Shown here: piece after piece, positions 1 through 6,190 of the stretch
How the letters are laid out: the number at the start of each line of letters is the position of its first letter
Position numbering within the stretch: the stretch's first letter is position 1
Source of the DNA: Rhodospirillaceae bacterium
Lineage (GTDB): Bacteria; Pseudomonadota; Alphaproteobacteria; UBA7985
Reading direction: 5' to 3'
Assembly (NCBI GenBank): GCA_002700865.1
Contig: PAFB01000142.1
Span: forward strand, 1 to 17,136
Length of the DNA: 17,136 nt
Position numbers and translations under genes: made by a program
The notes under the pieces: model-generated
Databases searched by the model: none
What the model was told of the DNA's origin: nothing
What the model saw: only the letters and a program-made list of their open reading frames with translations

Positions 1-873
1 CGGTTTGGCTATGGCTTCTGTAACGGCATGTCCGGGGGCGTTGCTTATCAATACGACCCTGAGGGCCTCTTGGAGATGTTCTACTCCCGCGATTCAGTGT
101 CACTGACAGACCTGTCGTCGGCAGACCCGCTTTCGGCGCAGCACCGGGAGGCGGCGCGGACCATGCTTGAGCGTCACGTGCATCACACCGGTTCCAAGCG
201 AGGCCGGGCGATTCTGGATAACTGGGAGGCTGAAGTCGCGCACTTCCGCTATGCGACCCCACTGGCGCTGGAGGACTACCAGAACTACCACCACATCGTC
301 GCCAAGAAGTCGCGCAAGGACCTTGCCGACGAAATGGCCTTCGCCATGGTCAGTCATCAGCTGACCAAGCTCAAGCGCGCTATTCAGGATCGAGAGCCAC
401 TTGCAGGGGGGGCGGTGCCAAACCCACAGGCCCCGGACTTTGAGCCAGCGACTATGTACGAGCTTGTCAACACGTCTGCGGTTCTCGCTATTGCCCAGAA
501 CGTGGCGCGCGACCGGTTGGCCAAGACCATGGGCAAGGACGCCGTGGTTGCGCCTCTGTCGCTGGACATCGCCGCGCAAAAGCTGATCCTGACTGAAGAT
601 TTCACCGTGCTGTCCAAGCTGTCGGCCTTCGCCAAGACGGCCTTGACCTCCTACAGCGACGAAGAGCTGGCGGTGCTGATTTCCGACAAGCGGATGCGTG
701 ACTACAAACGCGCCCTGTTCTTGCGCAACGTTCGTATGGCCGACGGTTTTGGCACCTTTGCCTGGATCGAACATCAGGACCAGATTAACCGCGAGCGGCT
801 GGGCGCGATCCCGAGTTTGGATGAGTTGTTTGCCAAGGCGTCCAGCGCTGAAATCGTCAAACTGGCGTCTTGA
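1..873 (+). CDS. Glutamate synthase large-subunit (GltB-like), C-terminal part with extra C-terminal extension; 5' end outside window
   Basis: The frame is open from base 1, so the gene begins upstream; the first in-window ATG at 28 lies inside the GXGXG beta-helix domain. The visible 290 residues start with GFCNGMSGGVAYQYD, matching the end of the GltB alpha-subunit domain. The typical GltB tail follows: an HVHHTGSKRGRAIL segment, where the family has H-x-x-x-TGS, then a tryptophan. GltB normally converts glutamine plus 2-oxoglutarate to glutamate, taking electrons from GltD. Standard GltB ends about 40-50 residues after the TGS motif. Here about 165 further residues follow (from about base 380), and I do not recognise this part as a domain. 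The catalytic glutaminase and FMN/Fe-S domains are not visible, so the whole enzyme could be a GltB paralogue. The next gene is a diflavin reductase, not gltD. The domain is clear; the substrate is inferred. Confidence 0.85.
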   Translation, partial: RFGYGFCNGMSGGVAYQYDPEGLLEMFYSRDSVSLTDLSSADPLSAQHREAARTMLERHVHHTGSKRGRAILDNWEAEVAHFRYATPLALEDYQNYHHIVAKKSRKDLADEMAFAMVSHQLTKLKRAIQDREPLAGGAVPNPQAPDFEPATMYELVNTSAVLAIAQNVARDRLAKTMGKDAVVAPLSLDIAAQKLILTEDFTVLSKLSAFAKTALTSYSDEELAVLISDKRMRDYKRALFLRNVRMADGFGTFAWIEHQDQINRERLGAIPSLDELFAKASSAEIVKLAS

Positions 874-888
874 GGGAAGGGTGAGAGA

Positions 889-2664
889 ATGATGTCGATG
901 AAACCAATTCTGACCATCCCGGAATTCATGCCGCTGTCTGGCGAACAGCGCGCCTGGTTGCAGGGATATTACGCCGGTATGGCCATGCAGGCCGAAATGT
1001 CAGTCTCCACAGGCAGCGGCCTGTCGTCTTTTGCCGTGGACATCCTGATTGGCACGCAGACAGGCAATGCGGAAGGCTTGGCTGAAGAAATGGCCATAAC
1101 ACTGGGCGGCGCAGGCGCACAGGCGCGGATGCACCAGCTTGACGACGTGGAAATGGATGCTTTGGCGGCCATGGAAAACGTTCTGGTCATCGCGTCGACC
1201 TACGGGGAAGGCGAAATGCCGGACAATGGGCATTTGTTCTGGGAAGCGTTGGAAAGCGATACGGCCCCGCGCCTGGAGGCTACCAAGTTCGCTGTTTTGG
1301 GCCTGGGCGACACCGCTTATGACGAGTTTTGTGCGGCGGGCAAGATGCTCGACAAGCGCTTCGAGCAACTGGGCGCGCAACGGATTCATGCCCGCGTGGA
1401 CTGCGATGTGGACTACGAAGACCTGGCCGCTGAATGGTCGAGTGGGGTCATGGAGGTGTTTACCCCTCTGATCGCCGAAGCAGCACCAGCCGCAGCAGGC
1501 GCCGCGCCGGTCCCGGGTGCCGGTGCTGGTGTTGGTGCCAAGTCCAAATGGACCCGCAAAAATCCCTTTGCCACGGAGCTCAGCGTCAACCGGCGATTGT
1601 CAGGCGAGGGGTCAAAGAAAGACATCCGCCACTATGAAGTCGCGCTGGCGGGCGAGGACGCCCCAACCTATGAGGCCGGCGATGCGGTCAACGTCTTGCC
1701 GGTAAATGACCCCGCGCTGGTTGAGCTGTGGTTGGAGCGCCTGGGTCAAAAGGCTGACAGCGCGCTGCCCGGTCACGATCGTCCGCTGGCTGACCTCTTG
1801 CTGCGGGACTGGGAAATTTTTACGCCGTCCAAGGACTTTCTCAAGGTGGTGGCACTGAAGTCTGGCGATGATCAACTCACCCGCATCCTTGAGCAAAATG
1901 ACAAGGAAGCATTGGAAGATTATGTTTGGAACAAAGACGCACTGGAGGTGCTGTTTGAGTTTCCCAAGGTGACCTTCGACTTGAACGAAATCGCCACGCT
2001 GTTCCGGCCGCTGCAACACCGGGCCTACTCGATTTCTTCATCCTCAAAGCTGTTTGAGGATAGCGTCCATATGACCATTTCGACCGTACAGTATCACAGC
2101 CAGAACCGCCGCCACCAAGGCGTTGCTTCCGGTTATCTGGCTGAACGGGTGGGGGCTGAGGATGCTGTGCAGGTGTTCATGTCTCCCAACAAGAACTTCC
2201 GCGTCCCCGAAGACAGCGATATGCCGATCATCATGGTTGGACCCGGAACGGGTGTCGCGCCTTTCCGCGCTTTCTTGCAGGAACGCCGAGCGCTGGGCGC
2301 GGGTGGCGACAACTGGTTGTTCTTTGGCGATCAGACGCGGGCCCATGACTACATTTATCAAGACGAACTCGAAGCCATGCATGCGGACAGTTTGCTGACC
2401 CGTCTGGATCTGGCTTTCAGCCGGGATCAGGCCGAAAAGGTCTACGTTCAACATCGCATGCGTGAGCAGGGCAAGGCGTTGTACGACTGGCTGGAGCGGG
2501 GCGCGCATTTCTATGTCTGTGGTGATGCAACGCGCATGGCAAAGGACGTTGACGAGGCCTTGCATGACGTCATTGCAGAGCATGGCGGCACGGATGAAGC
2601 GGGTGCGCGCGATTACGTCAACGCAATGAAAAAAGCCAAGCGCTATGCGCGGGATGTCTATTAG
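889..2664 (+). CDS. CysJ-like NADPH diflavin reductase (FMN/FAD/NADP domains)
   Basis: This is a 591-residue protein with the full CysJ layout. The N-terminal segment PLSGEQRAWLQGYYAG resembles the start of CysJ. A flavodoxin FMN domain follows, with GTQTGN at 55-60, STYGEGEMPDN at 103-113 and GLGDTAYDEFC at 138-148. An Ala/Pro/Gly-rich linker spans about 195-218. The FAD domain has RAYSISSS at 378-385 and GVAS at 411-414. The NADP domain has GPGTGVAPFRAFLQER at 451-466, CGD at 544-546 and a terminal YARDVY. Such proteins pass hydride from NADPH through FAD to FMN and then to a partner. In sulfite reductase the partner is CysI, but no cysI is here; the neighbour is the GltB-like gene 15 bases upstream. 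The ATG at 889 has GAGGGAAGG about 8 bases before it, and a second ATG follows immediately. An electron-donor role for the GltB-like protein is inferred from the operon. Confidence 0.9.
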   Translation: MMSMKPILTIPEFMPLSGEQRAWLQGYYAGMAMQAEMSVSTGSGLSSFAVDILIGTQTGNAEGLAEEMAITLGGAGAQARMHQLDDVEMDALAAMENVLVIASTYGEGEMPDNGHLFWEALESDTAPRLEATKFAVLGLGDTAYDEFCAAGKMLDKRFEQLGAQRIHARVDCDVDYEDLAAEWSSGVMEVFTPLIAEAAPAAAGAAPVPGAGAGVGAKSKWTRKNPFATELSVNRRLSGEGSKKDIRHYEVALAGEDAPTYEAGDAVNVLPVNDPALVELWLERLGQKADSALPGHDRPLADLLLRDWEIFTPSKDFLKVVALKSGDDQLTRILEQNDKEALEDYVWNKDALEVLFEFPKVTFDLNEIATLFRPLQHRAYSISSSSKLFEDSVHMTISTVQYHSQNRRHQGVASGYLAERVGAEDAVQVFMSPNKNFRVPEDSDMPIIMVGPGTGVAPFRAFLQERRALGAGGDNWLFFGDQTRAHDYIYQDELEAMHADSLLTRLDLAFSRDQAEKVYVQHRMREQGKALYDWLERGAHFYVCGDATRMAKDVDEALHDVIAEHGGTDEAGARDYVNAMKKAKRYARDVY

Positions 2665-2736
2665 CGAGGAACGCATCAGTTCGCTTGCCCGCTGACGCGG
2701 CCAAGTCGGCTACCGCCTCCGTTACTGTTTGGCTTT

Positions 2737-2753
2737 AGGGGACCTTGTCCCCT
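2737..2753. repeat. Short perfect hairpin after the diflavin reductase gene
   Basis: AGGGGAC and GTCCCCT form a perfect 7-bp stem with a 3-base loop (CTT). It sits about 70 bases beyond the reductase stop codon. It could act as an RNA 3'-end stabiliser or a weak terminator, but no T-run follows. Confidence 0.5.
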
Positions 2754-2754
2754 C

Positions 2755-2785
2755 CCGCCGTCAAGGCCAGGCCGCCTGACGGCGG
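2755..2785. repeat. 9-bp inverted repeat with 13-base loop
   Basis: CCGCCGTCA at 2755-2763 pairs perfectly with TGACGGCGG at 2777-2785. The sequence GTCAAGGC at 2760-2767 can alternatively pair with GCCTTGAC at 2801-2808, so two mutually exclusive folds are possible. It lies directly after the 2737-2753 hairpin. Confidence 0.55.
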
Positions 2786-2837
2786 TGTCGCTGCGCGCCA
2801 GCCTTGACAGCTCCACCCCTACGTTCGCCACGTGGCA

Positions 2838-2863
2838 GAGGTTCAGGACGGAGCCTGAACCTC
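2838..2863. repeat. Perfect 10-bp stem, 6-base loop
   Basis: GAGGTTCAGG at 2838-2847 pairs with CCTGAACCTC at 2854-2863 around the loop ACGGAG. No run of T follows on the plus strand and no run of A precedes it, so it is not a canonical terminator in either direction. Confidence 0.6.
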
Positions 2864-3079
2864 GCCTTGTATTGGCTGGATGAACGGGTTGGCGCAGCCT
2901 TTTGGGGCGCTGCAGCGCAGAGAATGCGGCAGACATTTGTCTCAATCCGCGAACGGCGCAGGTGTGCCCTGCTGCAGATTTTTCTTGGGAAACAGAGACT
3001 TCCGTGGTTTATCGCATTCATGCCCGTTGCTGAATGCACGGGTGGCCGGCAGTTTTCTTGAGTGATCGTTGCCCTTTTT

Positions 3080-3170
3080 CTTTTTCGGCGTGCGCCAGCA
3101 TGTCGGTGTTTTGCAACCTTTACCTTGTCTGCCAACCCTGTTCGCCACCCTTGGCGGACGCCAAAGAAAG
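3080..3170. repeat. REPIN-like pair of inverted GGCG-x-CGCC repeats
   Basis: The left arm at 3080-3098 contains GGCGTGCGCC preceded by a T-rich tract. The right arm at 3150-3170 contains TTGGCGGACGCCAA followed by AGAAAG. The arms are imperfect reverse complements of each other, each with its own internal palindrome, separated by about 50 bases. Two REP-type palindromes in opposite orientation about 100 bases long is the layout of a REPIN. The right arm ends 11 bases before the likely helicase start. No second copy is visible in this window. Confidence 0.4.
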
Positions 3171-3181
3171 ACTCCCTCCCT

Positions 3182-4846
3182 TTGACGACTTTTGAAGACC
3201 TCGGACTTGACGAGGCTGTGCTTCGCAGCGTGACGCGCGAAGGCTTTACCACCCCCACACCGATTCAAGCCGCGCTGATTCCGCCAGTCATGGAGCAACG
3301 TGACTGTGTTGGGCTTTCGCAGACGGGGTCAGGGAAAACCGCAGCTTTCGTCCTGCCCATTTTGCACAAGATCGCACAGGAAGAGCAGGCGGCTGGTCCG
3401 CGTCACTGTCGCGCCGTCGTTGTCGCTCCGACCCGTGAATTGGCCATGCAAATTATGGGCAATGCCCGGGCGCTGTCACGTTTCACCAAGGCGAAAATTG
3501 CGCTGCTGATTGGCGGAACGAGTTACACCACGCAAATTCGCGCCATGGACCGGGGGGCTGACTTGGTTGTCGCGACGCCGGGACGGTTGATTGACCATAT
3601 AGAAAGCGGCTATTTGGCGCTTCACCGGACCCATACCATCGTGCTGGATGAAGCCGATCAGATGATGGACATGGGCTTTATGCCTGCAATTCGGAAAATC
3701 ATGGGCTTTATGCCGGAACGGCGGCAAACTGTGCTGCTGTCTGCCACCATGCCCAAGCCAATCCGTAAGCTGGCGAATGACTTTCTCAATAAGCCGTTTG
3801 AGACCGAGGTTTCACCGCAGTCAAAGCCCGTTGAGCGCATTGAACAGCACGTGTTTTCGATTAAGGCGCGCGACCGGCGGCGGTCGCTGCTGGCGCTGAT
3901 TACGCAGAACAGCGTCGAGCGCGGCATTATTTTTACCCGGACCAAGCGTACGGCGGATGACGTGGAAGAACTGCTGCGTAAAGCAGGAATTCAGACCTTC
4001 GCGCTGCACGGTGACAAGACCAAAGGCGAACGTAATCGCGCGCTGACTTCGTTCAAGAAGGGCAAGATACCGGTACTGGTGGCGACGGATATTGCTGCGC
4101 GCGGGATCGATGTTGACAGTGTTTCCCACGTGATCAACTACGAAATGCCAAATGTTCCTGAGGCTTATGTACACCGGGTAGGCCGGACTGCGCGGGCGGG
4201 TAAGGAAGGCGTTGCCTACTCCCTGGTTGCCCCTGCGGAGCAGAAGCTGTTGCGTGATGTGGAGCGACTGACCAGCCTGAAGCTCAAGATGCAGCAGCTC
4301 AATATTCGTGACGTGGTCATGCCGGATAAGGATGCGGTTGCGGTAGAGCCGCCTGAGGATGAGCGTCAGCGCTCACGGGGCGCAAATTCAGGTAAAGCCA
4401 ACTCTGGTAAGGCCAACTCTGGTAAGGCGAGGCCCGGTCGGGATAAGCACGCCGAACGCGGTGGCAAGCCCGCTAAAGTCCATGGTAAGGGCGAAAGGCG
4501 GCCCTCAGATGCAGGTCGATCCGCCGATCAGCGCCCGCCCAAGCGCGACCCTAATGCACCCGCTTGGAACCCCATCCGTGCGCGGGTGGAAAACGACGCC
4601 GACGACAGCCGCGAACGCTTTGTGCGCGAAGAAACCGTTCGGCCGAAGAAAAAAGGTTCCGGGCGCAAGCAGCCCAAGCCCGGCAATCATCGCAAGGGTC
4701 AGCCCCGCCCCGGCGCGCATGCTGGCGGATCAGGAAAGGGCAAACCAAACAATGCGCAGCGCCGTAACGGCGCGCCAGCCAACAACCCGCGGTCCGACCG
4801 CGGTTCACCGAGCAAGGCCAAACGGCCGAGCGAGGCTGCGGCCTGA
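3182..4846 (+). CDS. RhlE-type DEAD-box ATP-dependent RNA helicase
   Basis: The helicase core carries, in order, TPTPIQ (Q motif), GSGKT (Walker A), PTREL, TPGR, DEAD in VLDEADQMMDMGF, SAT in LLSATMP, TRTKRTADDVEEL, VATDIAARGIDVDSVSHVINY and HRVGRTARAG. It unwinds RNA duplexes with ATP, typically in ribosome assembly or RNA decay. After about residue 400 the protein becomes a long basic Lys/Arg/Gly/Pro tail typical of RhlE RNA-binding tails, with three NSGKA repeats at 4385-4429. I chose the TTG at 3182, giving 554 residues beginning TTFEDLGL as in the family. The frame stays open to a GTG at 3062, but those codons cross the inverted repeat pair and do not look like a helicase N terminus. No strong ribosome binding site marks either start. 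A cold-shock gene follows 45 bases later. Confidence 0.9.
   Translation: MTTFEDLGLDEAVLRSVTREGFTTPTPIQAALIPPVMEQRDCVGLSQTGSGKTAAFVLPILHKIAQEEQAAGPRHCRAVVVAPTRELAMQIMGNARALSRFTKAKIALLIGGTSYTTQIRAMDRGADLVVATPGRLIDHIESGYLALHRTHTIVLDEADQMMDMGFMPAIRKIMGFMPERRQTVLLSATMPKPIRKLANDFLNKPFETEVSPQSKPVERIEQHVFSIKARDRRRSLLALITQNSVERGIIFTRTKRTADDVEELLRKAGIQTFALHGDKTKGERNRALTSFKKGKIPVLVATDIAARGIDVDSVSHVINYEMPNVPEAYVHRVGRTARAGKEGVAYSLVAPAEQKLLRDVERLTSLKLKMQQLNIRDVVMPDKDAVAVEPPEDERQRSRGANSGKANSGKANSGKARPGRDKHAERGGKPAKVHGKGERRPSDAGRSADQRPPKRDPNAPAWNPIRARVENDADDSRERFVREETVRPKKKGSGRKQPKPGNHRKGQPRPGAHAGGSGKGKPNNAQRRNGAPANNPRSDRGSPSKAKRPSEAAA
4385..4429 (+). repeat. Three 15-bp tandem repeats encoding NSGKA x3 in helicase tail
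   Basis: The units are AATTCAGGTAAAGCC, AACTCTGGTAAGGCC and AACTCTGGTAAGGCG. The last two differ by one base, suggesting recent duplication by slippage. They add positive charge to the disordered tail and keep frame. Confidence 0.85.
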
Positions 4847-4891
4847 GACCAGGCGCAGCAGTCAATTTCTAGATTTTGAAGGAATACCCCC

Positions 4892-5104
4892 ATGGAAACC
4901 GGTACGGTTAAATGGTTCAACGAAACCAAAGGTTACGGCTTTATTGAGCCAAGCGCAGGCGGCCAGGACGTCTTCGTACACATCTCTGAAGTTCAGCGCT
5001 CCGGCCTCTCAGGCCTGAACGACGGCCAGGCGATCTCTTACGAGCTGAAGGTTGATTCAGCGCGTGGCAAGACGTCTGCTGTGAACCTGCAGATTGAGCA
5101 GTAA
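4892..5104 (+). CDS. CspA-family cold-shock protein
   Basis: This is a 70-residue single cold-shock domain, the normal length for the family. The nucleic-acid binding motifs are KGYGFI (RNP1, residues 13-18) and VFVHI (RNP2, about 28-32), preceded by GTVKWFN. Such proteins bind single-stranded RNA or DNA and melt RNA structure. The ATG at 4892 has a good site, TGAAGGAA, at 4877-4884. The gene lies 45 bases after the RhlE-type helicase on the same strand, so co-transcription is plausible, and both products act on RNA structure. The leader between the two genes is too short to hold a long cold-responsive 5' UTR of the E. coli cspA type. Confidence 0.93.
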   Translation: METGTVKWFNETKGYGFIEPSAGGQDVFVHISEVQRSGLSGLNDGQAISYELKVDSARGKTSAVNLQIEQ

Positions 5105-5124
5105 GACCTGATACGGGTTTGGTG

Positions 5125-5151
5125 GGAGCGGTCTGCTTGTTAGACCGCTCC
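5125..5151. terminator. Strong hairpin between convergent genes, possible terminator
   Basis: GGAGCGGTCT at 5125-5134 pairs perfectly with AGACCGCTCC at 5142-5151 around a 7-base loop. It lies 20 bases after the cold-shock stop and about 60 bases beyond the stop of the minus-strand thioesterase, so it could end both transcripts. It lacks a T-run on either side, so termination may be weak or the hairpin may protect the RNA 3' end. Confidence 0.55.
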
Positions 5152-5212
5152 GACGACCCGGCACGCGACCTGAGCGCCGCCGGATGCGTGCGGATCAGGC
5201 TCAGGCCACGGT

Positions 5213-6007
5213 CTAGAGATAGATCGCGACGAGTTGTCGGCCTGCGATGACAGGCCGAAGACCCGCGCCCCACATGACCATATCTTGGCTGGAATAGCCT
5301 TGAGCTGCATGTTCGGCGCGTGATTGCAGCAACCACCATCCGTCGTCAAACGGCTGGGGGTTCACCTGCAGCATGTTTACCATCCACGTTACTGTAGAAA
5401 TCGGTTTGGGCACGGGAAAGCGTGGCACCATGGCCGGGGGCGGCATGTCGGCAAGGGCCAGCATGGACACCACTGACGGCGTCAGAGTTTCTCGAAACCG
5501 CACCCAAAGGTAATGGTTGGTTTGTGCCGAGCCTGATCCTGGGCGGCCGCCCTGTGCGAGGCGGGCTTCGAAGTATTGAGTAAAGGTCGGGCGGTGCGGA
5601 CCTTGAAAATCAGCATCTGCATCCTCTGGCCCCACCAGATCCGGGGCTGGCAGGTGGGTTTCGTCAAACAGGCTTTCCCGCGCAACCCCAAAGGAAAACG
5701 TTGAGCGCGTCGCCAGCCCGCGTTCGCCCAAGAGGTTGGCCCCAGCCACCGTCATCGACCGCCCCGGACGCACGATATCCGTTTTCACAACCACCTCGCC
5801 CGCAGCAGGTCCCACGAAGTTGACCAGCGCGGAACGCAGCGGCGGCAAGTCGTCATTCGCATTCAAGACCCCCTGAAGCCCCAAAGCGGCAGTCAGTCCG
5901 CCATAGGTGGATTGTCCCTGCGACCAGCCTTCTGGGATAGCAACAGTTTGGCTGCCGTCCGCCTGGGTCTGCATGGATTGGGTAAGGTCGGTAAAGGGCG
6001 TGCTCAT
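5213..6007 (-). CDS. TesB-like acyl-CoA thioesterase family protein
   Basis: The 264-residue product fits the double-hotdog acyl-CoA thioesterase family (TesB/4HBT_3 type). The N-terminal hotdog has QGQSTYGGLTAALGLQG (about 30-46) and a strand pattern through RPGRSMTVAGANLLG. The C-terminal hotdog includes the NHYLWVRFRE and VTWMVNM segments and ends in DMVMWGAGLRPV. These cytosolic enzymes hydrolyse acyl-CoA to free acid and CoA; chain length cannot be read here. The gene is divergent from the sugar dehydrogenase gene with about 180 bases between their starts. The ATG at 6007 has only a weak site (GAGAAG close to the start). No signal peptide or membrane segment is visible. The family call is from overall pattern, not a fully verified catalytic triad. 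Confidence 0.75.
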   Translation of the reverse strand: MSTPFTDLTQSMQTQADGSQTVAIPEGWSQGQSTYGGLTAALGLQGVLNANDDLPPLRSALVNFVGPAAGEVVVKTDIVRPGRSMTVAGANLLGERGLATRSTFSFGVARESLFDETHLPAPDLVGPEDADADFQGPHRPTFTQYFEARLAQGGRPGSGSAQTNHYLWVRFRETLTPSVVSMLALADMPPPAMVPRFPVPKPISTVTWMVNMLQVNPQPFDDGWWLLQSRAEHAAQGYSSQDMVMWGAGLRPVIAGRQLVAIYL

Positions 6008-6190
6008 GGCTTCTCGGATAAGGCTGGTGACAGGGTAAACTCAGGCTTGTTTTGGGGGTGTCGGACGGCGAGCGCAAGGGTTTGCAGGCTTTGGTCAGCG
6101 GAACTGTTGCCTCTGGAAATTAATCGAAATCGAATTAACTCAAAAGTATCGAAATCCCGAAAACCAGACGGACATGAGGAACCTTGGATC
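6008..6190. promoter_or_regulatory. Divergent intergenic region, AT-rich core
   Basis: This spacer must hold promoters for the minus-strand thioesterase and the plus-strand sugar dehydrogenase. An AT-rich core at about 6116-6160 contains a direct repeat, ATCGAAAT, at 6123-6130 and 6148-6155 (25 bases apart), which would put both copies on the same DNA face roughly two and a half turns apart. I could not assign clear -35 and -10 boxes. Confidence 0.3.

Larger units (their letters stand above)
2665..3181. other. Gene-free spacer rich in inverted repeats
   Basis: No convincing gene is visible in these roughly 500 bases; the open frames on both strands are low-complexity and lack family motifs. 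Five separate palindromes lie in 2737-2942: 2737-2753, 2755-2785, 2838-2863, 2907-2918 (GCGCTGCAGCGC) and 2931-2942. A larger inverted pair lies at 3080-3170. None is followed by a T-run on the plus strand, so simple intrinsic terminators are not supported. It may hold a repeat element, a structured RNA or the long 5' leader of the helicase gene. Confidence 0.6.

Noticed and set aside
889..2664. Calling the diflavin reductase cysJ of a sulfite reductase
   Set aside because: No cysI or other sulfur assimilation gene is adjacent and the gene follows a GltB-like gene, so the symbol would imply an unsupported partner.
2761..3258. 165-codon minus-strand open frame in the gene-free spacer
   Set aside because: The translation is Arg-rich, lacks family motifs, crosses all the palindromes and overlaps the helicase start; it looks like GC-driven openness.
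4359..5018. 219-codon plus-strand frame overlapping the helicase tail and csp
   Set aside because: It is a shadow of the repetitive basic tail; the csp frame and its ribosome site are clear and use a different frame.
5125..5151. Confident rho-independent terminator
   Set aside because: The stem is strong, but there is no T-run on either strand, so it is kept only as a possible terminator.
5912..6190. Upstream extension of the sugar dehydrogenase reading frame
   Set aside because: It runs antisense through the start of the thioesterase gene and the AT-rich divergent spacer, and ATG 6191 has a ribosome site and begins a signal peptide.
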